Under the pieces are notes generated by a model. It made no database searches. It had not been told where the DNA came from and saw only the letters and a program-made list of their open reading frames with translations. Both the position numbers and the translations under genes were made by a program. From assembly GCF_947490415.1 (NCBI RefSeq), contig NZ_CANLGX010000002.1:124001-188000 (forward strand): DNA of 64,000 bases, given 5' to 3'. Below, piece by piece: positions 9,336 to 19,347 of the stretch (position 1 is the stretch's first letter; the number at the start of each line of letters is the position of its first letter). This DNA comes from an uncultured Eudoraea sp. GTDB lineage: Bacteria > Bacteroidota > Bacteroidia > Flavobacteriales > Flavobacteriaceae.

Positions 9336-10463
9336 ATGAAGTATCAATCAAAAAAAAGAGCACTATTATTATTGGAAGACGGCACTATTTTCTTTGGTAA
9401 GGCAGTAGGCAACAAAGAAGGAACTGCTTATGGAGAAGTTTGTTTTAATACCGGGATGACTGGATATCAGGAAATATTTACAGATCCTTCTTATTTCGGT
9501 CAACTCATGGTTACTACAAACGCACACATAGGTAATTATGGGACCAACAGGGATGAGGTTGAATCCGGTTCGGTAAAAATAGCGGGATTGATATGTAAGA
9601 ATTTCAGCTATGAGTATTCAAGACCGATTGCAGACCAAAGTCTGGAGGATTTTTTGGAAGCAAGCAACCTGTTTGCTATTTCCGATGTAGATACCAGAGC
9701 CCTGGTAAGCCATATACGAGATCAGGGTGCTATGAATGCGGTGATCTCAACCGAAGTTGAAGACATAGACAGCTTGAGGGAATCCTTAAAAAAAGTACCC
9801 AATATGGAAGGATTAGAGCTTGCTTCGAAAGTATCAACCACAGAACCTTATTTTTATGGAAATGAGAATGCTCAATACAAAATAGCAGCCTTGGATATTG
9901 GAATAAAAAATAATATTTTACGTAATCTGGCTAAAAGAGATGCTTATATAAAAATATTTCCCTACAATGCTACCTATGAAGAAATGAACGACTGGCAACC
10001 TGATGGGTTTTTTATTTCCAACGGGCCCGGGGACCCGGAACCTTTGCATGAAGCTGTCGAGGTAGCTCGTAAGATCATGGCTAATGATAAACCTTTATTT
10101 GGAATTTGCCTCGGTCACCAGGTTATCGCATTGGCTAATGGTATATCTACTTATAAAATGCATAATGGGCATAGAGGGATAAACCATCCGGTACTGAACC
10201 TTTTAACAGGCAAAGGTGAAATTACCTCTCAAAATCATGGGTTTGCCATAAGCAGGGATGAAACGGAGTCTAATCCGGAAATTGAAATTACCCATGTCCA
10301 TCTAAACGACAAAACAGTGGCAGGTATCAGGGTAAAAAATAAAAATGTTTTTTCTGTTCAATATCATCCTGAAGCTAGTCCGGGACCTCATGATGCAGAA
10401 TATCTTTTTGATCAATTTTTTGAAATGATCACTTCCAATGTTAATAAAGATACATTGGTTTAA
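9336..10463 (+). CDS. carA: Carbamoyl-phosphate synthase small subunit
   Basis: The glutaminase subunit releases ammonia from glutamine for carbamoyl phosphate synthesis in arginine and pyrimidine pathways. The 375-residue product has an N-terminal CPSase domain (LLLEDGTIFFGKAVGNK, NTGMTGYQEIFTDPSY) and a C-terminal class I glutamine amidotransferase domain. The nucleophile elbow is FGICLGHQV and the catalytic His lies in VQYHPEASPGPHD. carB is not adjacent. A weak -7-like box TTTATTTG lies at 9304-9311, 24 nt before the start. Confidence 0.97.
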   Translation: MKYQSKKRALLLLEDGTIFFGKAVGNKEGTAYGEVCFNTGMTGYQEIFTDPSYFGQLMVTTNAHIGNYGTNRDEVESGSVKIAGLICKNFSYEYSRPIADQSLEDFLEASNLFAISDVDTRALVSHIRDQGAMNAVISTEVEDIDSLRESLKKVPNMEGLELASKVSTTEPYFYGNENAQYKIAALDIGIKNNILRNLAKRDAYIKIFPYNATYEEMNDWQPDGFFISNGPGDPEPLHEAVEVARKIMANDKPLFGICLGHQVIALANGISTYKMHNGHRGINHPVLNLLTGKGEITSQNHGFAISRDETESNPEIEITHVHLNDKTVAGIRVKNKNVFSVQYHPEASPGPHDAEYLFDQFFEMITSNVNKDTLV

Positions 10464-10502
10464 GGAATTGTTATATTCCGGTCTTTGTGAGGCCCGATAT
10501 AG

Positions 10503-11852
<1,350 letters not shown>

Positions 11853-11871
11853 AGATAATCCTCAATATTAT

Positions 11872-11905
11872 AAAAGCCTTTCTTAGATAGAAAGGCTTTT
11901 TTTTT
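11872..11905 (+). terminator. Intrinsic terminator after eno
   Basis: A perfect 12-bp stem (AAAAGCCTTTCT at 11872-11883, AGAAAGGCTTTT at 11889-11900) with a 5-nt loop runs into nine T. It lies 20 nt after the eno stop. The remaining ~245 nt before gltA contain only the gltA promoter candidate. Confidence 0.95.
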
Positions 11906-12090
11906 ATAAAATGAATACATCAAAGTAATTCTATAACATATCTTGAATTAGAAGACTATTTTAATGAGAAATATTCTGTGTGGAAGTACTAAGGGAATCT
12001 AAATAAAAATAGTTATTTGAACATAGAAGCAGCTATTATTTAGATCAATTATTTTTCTTCAAGTTTTACACTTCTTATTCCCCTCAGTAA

Positions 12091-12121
12091 TTGTTAACGT
12101 CCTTCCTTTTTCTTAAATTTA
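12091..12121 (+). promoter_or_regulatory. Candidate promoter of gltA
   Basis: TTG at 12091-12093 is followed after 20 nt by TAAATTTA (12114-12121), one mismatch from TAnnTTTG. The box lies 31 nt before the gltA ATG. Nothing else was recognised in the 300-nt eno-gltA gap apart from the eno terminator. Confidence 0.5.
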
Positions 12122-12152
12122 CAACACCGTTCTATTAATCAAAATCAAGCAT

Positions 12153-13436
12153 ATGTCCGAAAAAGCTACATTGCAAGTTAATGGGGAAAAGTATGAATTT
12201 CCTGTTGTCGAAGGTACTGAAAATGAATTAGCCATTGATATTAAAACCTTACGTTCGTCTAGTGGTATTATCACCCTGGATCCCGGATATAAGAATACGG
12301 GTTCCTGTGAAAGTGCCATTACTTTTTTAGATGGGGAGAAAGGTATTCTAAGGTATCGTGGCTATGCTATTGAAGAATTGGCGGAGAAAGCAGATTTTCT
12401 TGAAGTTGCATACCTGCTCATTTTTGGAGAATTACCAAACGAGGAGCAACTAATAAAATTTGATAAGGATATTAAAGCAGAGTCACATGTAGATGAGGAA
12501 ATGAAAAAAATCCTTGATGGATTTCCAAAATCGGCGCATCCAATGGGTGTTTTATCATCTTTGACCAGTGCTCTGATCGCTTTTAATCCAAGTTCTGTAA
12601 ACGTCACTTCAGAAGAGGATATGTATCATGCAATAGTTCGGATTTTAGCTAAATTTCCTGTCCTGGTTGCCTGGACACTCCGCAAGAAAAAAGGTCTGCC
12701 ACTGGAATATGGAAGTAGTTCATTGGGTTATGTGGAAAATATTCATAAAATGATGTTTAGAAGGCCTGATCAGGATTATCATAAGAATGAAATCGTAATT
12801 GAAGCTTTGGACAAACTATTAATTCTTCATGCAGATCATGAGCAGAATTGTTCTACATCTACTGTTAGAATAGTTGGTTCTTCTCATGCAGGATTATTTG
12901 CTTCCCTGTCTGCTGGCATATCTGCACTTTGGGGCCCTTTACATGGGGGTGCTAATCAGGCCGTGCTGGAAATGCTTCAAGCTATTGATGAGGATGGAGG
13001 TGACACCAGAAAATATATGGCCAAGGCCAAGGACAAAAACGACCCGTTCAGACTTATGGGATTTGGACACAGGGTGTATAAGAATTTCGACCCCAGGGCT
13101 AAAATTCTTAAAAAAGCGGCTGATGAGGTTTTGGGAGATCTTGGTATTGAGGATCCCATATTGGATATTGCCAAGGGTCTGGAGAAAGAAGCTTTGGAAG
13201 ACCAGTACTTTGTAGATCGGAAGTTGTATCCCAATGTAGATTTCTATTCTGGAATTATCTACCGGGCTTTAGGAATACCTGTAGATATGTTCACGGTAAT
13301 GTTTGCTTTGGGCCGTCTTCCGGGATGGATAGCCCAATATAGAGAAATGAGGCTAAGAGGTGAACCAATTGGAAGACCACGGCAGATATATATCGGAGAA
13401 AATTTAAGACCTTTTAAAGAAGTTAACAAAAGATAG
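12153..13436 (+). CDS. gltA: Citrate synthase
   Basis: Condenses acetyl-CoA with oxaloacetate at the entry of the TCA cycle. The 427-residue product is of the type II (hexameric) length. Catalytic residues are recognisable: the His of GPLHGGANQAVLEML, the His of GFGHRVYKNFDPR, and the Asp of YPNVDFYSGIIYRALG. It is followed after 19 nt by a hydrolase gene on the same strand, so the two are probably co-transcribed. Confidence 0.98.
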   Translation: MSEKATLQVNGEKYEFPVVEGTENELAIDIKTLRSSSGIITLDPGYKNTGSCESAITFLDGEKGILRYRGYAIEELAEKADFLEVAYLLIFGELPNEEQLIKFDKDIKAESHVDEEMKKILDGFPKSAHPMGVLSSLTSALIAFNPSSVNVTSEEDMYHAIVRILAKFPVLVAWTLRKKKGLPLEYGSSSLGYVENIHKMMFRRPDQDYHKNEIVIEALDKLLILHADHEQNCSTSTVRIVGSSHAGLFASLSAGISALWGPLHGGANQAVLEMLQAIDEDGGDTRKYMAKAKDKNDPFRLMGFGHRVYKNFDPRAKILKKAADEVLGDLGIEDPILDIAKGLEKEALEDQYFVDRKLYPNVDFYSGIIYRALGIPVDMFTVMFALGRLPGWIAQYREMRLRGEPIGRPRQIYIGENLRPFKEVNKR

Positions 13437-13455
13437 ACTTACATAGACAATACAA

Positions 13456-14370
13456 ATGCTGCATTTAAACGTCTATGATGAGACATCCAGGTTAAGATCT
13501 GTTTTATTGGGAACAGCTCAAAGTAGTGGTCCTGTTCCAAAGCCGGAAGACGCTTATGATCCTAAATCTCTGGAGCATATCCTGGCAGGTACATATCCCC
13601 TTGAGAAAGATATGATTACTGAAATGGAGGCATTTGCCGCTGTTTTAATGAAATATGGTGTAGAAGTTTACAGGCCCGAGATAATAGCTGATTGTAACCA
13701 GATTTTTTCTAGGGATATTGCATTTGTTATAGAAGATAAACTCATCAAAGCAAATATACTTCCACATAGGGAGGAGGAATTTCAGGCCATTCTTCATGTT
13801 CTTGAATTTATTGCCCTGGAAAACATATTATATCCACCGAAGGAAGTTCATATAGAAGGCGGGGATGTAATGCCATGGAAGGATTACATTTTTATTGGCA
13901 CCTATACCGGTCATGATTACCCGGATTATATTACGGCAAGAACCAATTGGGAAGGTGTGGAATACATCAGAAAGATGTTTCCTCACAAAAAGGTTAAATC
14001 CTTTGAATTGCGCAAATCAATCAGTAATCCAAAAGAAAACGCCCTGCATCTCGATTGCTGTTTTCAACCCATTGGACATGATAAGGCCATCATTCATAAA
14101 AATGGATTCCTGATCGAAGAAGAATATGAATGGCTGGTTTCACATTTTGGCAGGGAAAATATCTTTGAAATCACCGGCGATGAAATGTATCACATGTTTA
14201 GCAATGTATTTTCCATAAGTCCGGATGTTATTGTCTCCGAGAGAAATTTTACAAGGCTGAATAATTGGCTTAGAGATCAGGGTTTTACTGTGGAGGAAAT
14301 ACCATATGCCGAGGTCTCTAAACAAGGCGGGTTGTTAAGATGCAGTACCATGCCTTTAGTCCGGGACTAA
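13456..14370 (+). CDS. Arginine deiminase/dimethylargininase-type hydrolase
   Basis: Member of the guanidine-modifying enzyme superfamily (arginine deiminase, DDAH, amidinotransferases); 304 residues. Seen motifs are HIEGGDVMPWKDYIFIG (substrate-binding acidic residues), the His of NALHLDCCFQPIG, and a C-terminal nucleophile candidate Cys296 in GGLLRCSTMPL. The substrate cannot be fixed from sequence; methylarginine, arginine or citrulline-like compounds are the natural guesses. It sits 19 nt after gltA. Confidence 0.85.
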   Translation: MLHLNVYDETSRLRSVLLGTAQSSGPVPKPEDAYDPKSLEHILAGTYPLEKDMITEMEAFAAVLMKYGVEVYRPEIIADCNQIFSRDIAFVIEDKLIKANILPHREEEFQAILHVLEFIALENILYPPKEVHIEGGDVMPWKDYIFIGTYTGHDYPDYITARTNWEGVEYIRKMFPHKKVKSFELRKSISNPKENALHLDCCFQPIGHDKAIIHKNGFLIEEEYEWLVSHFGRENIFEITGDEMYHMFSNVFSISPDVIVSERNFTRLNNWLRDQGFTVEEIPYAEVSKQGGLLRCSTMPLVRD

Positions 14371-14600
14371 TACTTTTGTTCTGCACATTCTTATAATTCT
14401 TAATGTACTACAAGAATTGATCGGTTAAATTTGCCCATTAAAAATTACTTTTACCTCTTTTTAATTTTTGGCACTTCTGTTTAAGAATTTGATTAATGAT
14501 TAATATCTTTTGCCAAACAGTACTGCTATACCATAAGTTGAAATTTGTAGCAAAATGATTTGCGAATTGGTTACTTTTATCCAGAATTTTTAAGAAGCTA

Positions 14601-15533
14601 ATGGAACAGATTACCAACACCATTTTGATGATTCGCCCGGTACAATTTCGTATGAACGAACAGACCGCGGTGAATAACTATTTTATGGAAGATATCGACA
14701 TCAAAAACAGTACAATTAACCTAAAGGCACAGCAGGAGTTTGATACCTTTGTTGATGTTTTAAGGGCTAAAGGAATTGAGGTAATAGTAGTTGAGGATAC
14801 GCCTGAGCCTGATACACCCGATTCAATTTTTCCAAACAACTGGATTTCTTTTCATTCAAATGGTACGGTAGTCATTTATCCGATGTTCGCCGAAAATCGC
14901 AGAAAGGAGCGAAGAGAAGATATACTTGATATTCTTGAAGCCAATGGTTTCCGGATAGAGCATATAATAGACTATACTTCTGCGGAAAAAGAAGGACTTT
15001 TTTTGGAAGGTACAGGAAGCATTTTAATGGACCGTGTAAATCAAAAAGCGTATTGTGCACTTTCTGACCGGGCGCATGAAGAATTGGTAATTGAGTTTTG
15101 TGAAGACTTCGAATGTACTCCTGTTATTTTTACTGCAAATCAATCTGTTAATGGAGAGCGATTACCTATATACCATACCAATGTTATGATGTGTTTGGGA
15201 GAGTCCTACGCCGTAATTTGTTTAGAATCTATAGATGATAAGAATGAAAGGAAAAACGTTGTAGATCATCTTAAACAAGACGGGAAAGAGATTATCAGCA
15301 TCACTGAGGAACAAATGCATCACTTCGCAGGAAATATGCTCCAGGTAGCCGGAGCGTCAGATCAACGATATCTGGTAATGAGTTCTGCGGCTTATAACAG
15401 CCTCCGACCGGATCAGATTAGTATTTTGGAAAAGTATAACCCTATAGTGCATAGCACTTTAGACACCATTGAGACCTGCGGTGGCGGTAGTGCACGTTGT
15501 ATGATGGCAGAGGTATTTTTACCAAGACCTTAA
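14601..15533 (+). CDS. ctlX: Citrulline utilization hydrolase-like protein CtlX
   Basis: A second guanidine-modifying-superfamily hydrolase of 310 residues. The start MEQITNTILMIRPVQFRMNEQTAVNNYF and the end TCGGGSARCMMAEVFL match the CtlX family (start motif seen from residue 10). The likely nucleophile is Cys300. CtlX enzymes are linked to citrulline use in some bacteria; that role is carried over from the family. A perfect -7-type box TAAATTTG lies 168 nt upstream (14426-14433), which is distant. The gene converges on the next gene. Confidence 0.8.
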   Translation: MEQITNTILMIRPVQFRMNEQTAVNNYFMEDIDIKNSTINLKAQQEFDTFVDVLRAKGIEVIVVEDTPEPDTPDSIFPNNWISFHSNGTVVIYPMFAENRRKERREDILDILEANGFRIEHIIDYTSAEKEGLFLEGTGSILMDRVNQKAYCALSDRAHEELVIEFCEDFECTPVIFTANQSVNGERLPIYHTNVMMCLGESYAVICLESIDDKNERKNVVDHLKQDGKEIISITEEQMHHFAGNMLQVAGASDQRYLVMSSAAYNSLRPDQISILEKYNPIVHSTLDTIETCGGGSARCMMAEVFLPRP

Positions 15534-15765
15534 TGTTAAAACGCTTTAGCCTCACGAATTCTTATTTATTACATCTTTCATAAATAAGGTTATCCTAATT
15601 ACCATAAAAAGGGCAAAGATGTTATAAGAGTAATTTTTGAACTGCCACAAGGACATCAATATGTGGTTTGGAATGACCTAATAAAATGTCCAGTCTGTCA
15701 GGAATATTTATCCGGGATCCTATTCGCCCAATTCTACCAGGTCTGATTATTTTAACAAATACAGC

Positions 15766-17259
15766 TTATTTATCAGAAACTGTAAATTCTCGAATAGCTT
15801 TATTGGGTTCCATAATATCATATCCTTCCCAGAATTCAGGATTGTAACTGGAAAGGTATGTGGCTTTAACAGCTTCATTTTCAACCGAATTGGAAAATTC
15901 CCCAGTGCTAATTAGCTTGGAATCAAAGACTACTAATTCGTATTTTTCGGTATTGAAATTAATAATATCCAGCTCCATAGACAATTCATTTTGCTTCCTT
16001 CTTCCCTTTACATACTTGTTTTTCTCTATTACACTCAAAGGCCTTCTTACACCCATTTTACGCCCGAATACCTTATCAATAAATCTTAAATCGTACTTAT
16101 TATTACTTCCCTTACTGAAAATAGTGGTTCCTTTATAGGTGATTTCTTCATAGGAGAACCCCAATAATTTTATTCTTTTCAATGAATTTACGTTCTCATA
16201 GTCTATTCGCATTATTGCAAAATCTTCTATGTTTACATAGATTGTTCCTCTAAAGTCTTCAGACCTTTTTGGATCAAATGCTATCACATATACGCCCTCG
16301 TCTTCTATGGCTGTATATCCTTTTAGTCTAAATTCATAGCGGTTAGATTTGTCAATAAAATTTAGCTTGGTCTTATCATTGTAGAAGAGTTCAGAATATA
16401 GATCGTGCAGTTGATTTTTTTTGGATGACAGAAAATGTTTATTGCCCTCATCTTTGAGTTCATCTTCTATCTCAGCAGTCTCGTCTGAAGAATCGAATAT
16501 TGAATCTAACTCGACTTTTTGACCAAACCAGCCCGATTTAATTTTTAGATAGGAATCGGGTTTTACATTTTCTTTAAAAATACGCTCTAATTTAGCCGAA
16601 AGAGCTTCCATAGACCCTTCATTATTTTTATCGTATAATTCAGCGGCCTTTTCTATATATAAGCGGTGCTCGTCTGGTTTTCTGTAAAAATCACACAGAC
16701 TTTCTGTATAGTAGGACGCATTTCTTGGCAAAATGGAGATCACACTATCCAGAAATTTTTTATTAAGCTCTTCAATGGTCGATTTTTCAAACTCAATATC
16801 TAGCTTAGTCATGGTATTTAGGCTGGATTGCCTAAAGAACAAGCGCTGTTTTATGGGTTCTCTATTGTAGTTTATCGGTAAATTTTCTTTTACTTTTTCA
16901 ATGATTTCATCAACACTGAGATCATTGTTAAATAGATATACTTCATTTAGTTCAATAGCCTTTGGTTCTATATATATAACACTATCCAAAGCAGCCTTGA
17001 AGTGGATTGCTGTTTTTTTATAACCCATACTGGATATATAGATGGAATCTTGCTGTTCCAGCCTGGAGCTCAGATTTATACTGAACCTGCCTTCCTCATT
17101 CGTGATAATACCGCGATTTTCGGCAAATTGTACCGTTGCATATGGAATGCCTTCGTTTGTTTTGGTGTCTACTACCCTGGAGGAAATAGATTGGCCATAT
17201 ATTGATATAGAAGCAAGTAGGAATATGTGAATAAAAATGTTAGATATGGGTTTGCTCAT
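15766..17259 (-). CDS. Exported protein with carboxypeptidase-regulatory-like N-terminal domain
   Basis: The 497-residue product has a signal peptide (first ~22 residues, ending IYGQ). Residues ~24-100 form a carboxypeptidase regulatory-like (CarboxypepD_reg) beta-sandwich (VVDTKTNEGIPYATVQF, EGRFSINL, YISSMGYKK). The rest, ~110-497, has charged and beta-rich segments without a recognised catalytic motif. Such proteins are common surface or periplasmic proteins in Bacteroidota. No partner gene is adjacent, and the function is unknown. Confidence 0.75.
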   Translation of the reverse strand: MSKPISNIFIHIFLLASISIYGQSISSRVVDTKTNEGIPYATVQFAENRGIITNEEGRFSINLSSRLEQQDSIYISSMGYKKTAIHFKAALDSVIYIEPKAIELNEVYLFNNDLSVDEIIEKVKENLPINYNREPIKQRLFFRQSSLNTMTKLDIEFEKSTIEELNKKFLDSVISILPRNASYYTESLCDFYRKPDEHRLYIEKAAELYDKNNEGSMEALSAKLERIFKENVKPDSYLKIKSGWFGQKVELDSIFDSSDETAEIEDELKDEGNKHFLSSKKNQLHDLYSELFYNDKTKLNFIDKSNRYEFRLKGYTAIEDEGVYVIAFDPKRSEDFRGTIYVNIEDFAIMRIDYENVNSLKRIKLLGFSYEEITYKGTTIFSKGSNNKYDLRFIDKVFGRKMGVRRPLSVIEKNKYVKGRRKQNELSMELDIINFNTEKYELVVFDSKLISTGEFSNSVENEAVKATYLSSYNPEFWEGYDIMEPNKAIREFTVSDK

Positions 17260-17332
17260 AAGTAATATTCTTGATTAATATTTCAACTAAGACGAAGTAA
17301 CCTTATAAAACGTTACTAACTTTTATAATTAA

Positions 17333-18757
17333 TTATGCTTTTGCCAGATTTTTTATCATTCCTCCAAAAATGAAATAATGAAAAGGTAGTACACTATACC
17401 AGTATAGCCTGCCTTTTAGCCCTCTTGGCCTAAAGGTAGCCGTCTGATGCAATACATTGTCTTCATCAATTCTAAATTCTAACCAGGCTTCCCCGGGCAA
17501 ACGCATTTCCGCAAATAACAGAAGTCGTTTGTTTTTTTTATCGGCTAATAGAACTCGCCAAAAATCCAGGGCATCTCCTGGAAAGATTTTATCAGGATGT
17601 GTACGCCCGCGTCTTAGTCCAACACCACCTGTAAGTTTATCTATAAACCCCCTGAACCTCCATAACCAATTGGCATAGTACCAACCATTATCTCCGCCAA
17701 TCTTCCATATATTCTTTAAAACCGCTTCCGTATCCTGCACTTTTAGTTTTTTCTCGTCTTTAAGAACACCGTATTTAGGTACCTGGATAAACTTGCCCAG
17801 ATTTTGATTTAACCTTCCGCTAATCATACTATCCTTCCAGCTACTTACAACCTGGTTTTGTTCAATTTTTATAAAGGCCATATCTATCGCCTCCTCATAA
17901 GTATGGGTTTTTATCCCCAATAATTGTTCCAGTTGGTTGTCCTTTGCCACTACTTCAATTTTCATGCTGTCTACAAGGTTTAAAGCCAATTTATAAGAAG
18001 TTGAAGTAATAAAATACAACCAATAAGAAGATAACTTAGGGGTCATTACGGGAACAGTAATAATCCAGTTTTTAAAGCCCCTTTTCCGAGCGTAACGCTG
18101 TAGCATTTGCTTGTAGGTAAGGACATCCGGGCCGGCAATGTCAAAAGATCGATTGTATGTTTTTCTGTTACCCAGCACACCGGTCAGAAAAAGCATGACA
18201 TCCCTAATAGCAATAGGCTGGGTTTTTGTGAGGACCCATTTAGGTGTAATCATAACCGGTAACTTTTCACAGAGGTCACGAAGTATTTCAAAAGATGAGC
18301 TCCCGGATCCTATAATAATCCCTGCTCTGAGTACAGTAAGGTTATATTCACCTTTAGATAATATCTCCTCAACATTTTTCCTGGACCAAAGGTGTTTTGA
18401 CAGATTCTCATCATTTACGATACCGCTTAGGTAAATGACCTGTTCTACCTTGGTTTTATTTATATAGCTGTTAAAATTATGCGCTGTCCTGGCTTCCATT
18501 TCATCAAAATCGCGGATGGATGAGCTCATGGAATGAATTAGAAAATAAGCAACATCAATATCTACCGGTATTTTTCCTTCCTCAACAGCGTCTAAAAAAT
18601 CGATTTCAATAATTGTAACCTTAGCGCGCGTCTCAGCATCTATGGAAAGGCGTTCCTTGTTGCGGACGGCACAAATTAATTCATGTCCCTCATTCAGAAG
18701 CAGCGGCAATAAACGCATTCCAATATATCCGTTAGCTCCGGTTATTAGTATTTTCAT
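17333..18757 (-). CDS. NAD(P)-binding SDR protein with DUF2867 domain
   Basis: The 474-residue product begins with a Rossmann dinucleotide motif ILITGANGYIGMRLLPLLL. Residues ~1-300 resemble atypical SDRs of the YbjT type (IEIDFLDAVE, IYLSGIVN, RAGIIIGSGSSSFE). The C-terminal ~150 residues, with GRTHPDKIFPGDALDFWRVL and LPGEAWLEFRIDE, match the DUF2867 region of such proteins. The substrate is unknown. It starts 3 nt after the stop of the upstream gene on the same strand, so the two form an operon. Confidence 0.8.
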   Translation of the reverse strand: MKILITGANGYIGMRLLPLLLNEGHELICAVRNKERLSIDAETRAKVTIIEIDFLDAVEEGKIPVDIDVAYFLIHSMSSSIRDFDEMEARTAHNFNSYINKTKVEQVIYLSGIVNDENLSKHLWSRKNVEEILSKGEYNLTVLRAGIIIGSGSSSFEILRDLCEKLPVMITPKWVLTKTQPIAIRDVMLFLTGVLGNRKTYNRSFDIAGPDVLTYKQMLQRYARKRGFKNWIITVPVMTPKLSSYWLYFITSTSYKLALNLVDSMKIEVVAKDNQLEQLLGIKTHTYEEAIDMAFIKIEQNQVVSSWKDSMISGRLNQNLGKFIQVPKYGVLKDEKKLKVQDTEAVLKNIWKIGGDNGWYYANWLWRFRGFIDKLTGGVGLRRGRTHPDKIFPGDALDFWRVLLADKKNKRLLLFAEMRLPGEAWLEFRIDEDNVLHQTATFRPRGLKGRLYWYSVLPFHYFIFGGMIKNLAKA

Positions 18758-18760
18758 AGG

Positions 18761-19186
18761 TTATAAATCTTCAATAGAGGTTGGTAGGTTGTCCGCTTTA
18801 AAATCCAGTATTTTTTTAAAGAACTTCTGAATAGCTTTGGTATCTGATTTCACTTTTATAAAGTAATGGTCGCGAAAGATTGAATATATAGCAAAATCAC
18901 CTTTATAGATGGTAAGTTTATAATATGGAATTACCAGTGCATAGGTCTCTAAAAGGGATCGAAATCGCACAATTATCCCTTTTGGACGCATTTCCACGTT
19001 ACAACTATTCAAATTATTATCTAAAAGAAGGAGATTTCCAATTTCTATACTGGTTTCGGTTATAAATAGTTTGGGAGATCCTATTCCATTCATCGCCCAC
19101 CGTTCTTTTAATGTAAAGGGTTTACCTACTTCACTATCAATTCTCCTTGTAAGATCGCTGTTATTATAAGATACGTTTACCAGCAT
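18761..19186 (-). CDS. Conserved-looking protein of unknown function
   Basis: The 141-residue product has no recognised motif, signal peptide or membrane segment. It alternates short hydrophobic and charged stretches in a beta-rich pattern (IIVRFRSLLETYALVIPYY, YFIKVKSD) and ends in a helix (IQKFFKKILDF). It reads like a small PH-like or lipid-sensing fold, but this is only an impression. It lies 3 nt upstream of the SDR/DUF2867 gene and is likely co-translated with it. Confidence 0.7.
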   Translation of the reverse strand: MLVNVSYNNSDLTRRIDSEVGKPFTLKERWAMNGIGSPKLFITETSIEIGNLLLLDNNLNSCNVEMRPKGIIVRFRSLLETYALVIPYYKLTIYKGDFAIYSIFRDHYFIKVKSDTKAIQKFFKKILDFKADNLPTSIEDL

Positions 19187-19317
19187 GGTTTTAATTTATT
19201 CTATATTCTATTCAATGACAGTACTTCCTGAATGTAGCAATTTTCAACAAAGTTGACGAAAACTCCATATTTTTGTAAACACCAAAGGCTACGAGCTATA
19301 AAAGTCTAAAAATTCAT

Positions 19318-19325
19318 TAGTTTTG
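19318..19325 (+). promoter_or_regulatory. -7 promoter box of argS
   Basis: TAGTTTTG is a perfect TAnnTTTG box, 22 nt before the argS ATG. No TTG is found at the usual 17-23 nt distance upstream, so only this element is called. Confidence 0.55.
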
Positions 19326-19347
19326 CAGCCTTAATTGGGGAAATTTT

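Noticed and set aside
12874-13215. 113-codon frame inside gltA, other frame
   Set aside because: It lies wholly within a conserved citrate synthase coding region and shows no motif.
15561-15588. 9-bp AT-rich inverted repeat (CTTATTTAT/ATAAATAAG) between convergent genes
   Set aside because: No T-run or GC content to make a stable terminator; may be chance in AT-rich DNA.
15590-15739. Open stretch of about 47 codons after ctlX with protein-like residues
   Set aside because: No start codon or homologue is recognised, and this length is expected by chance in some frame.
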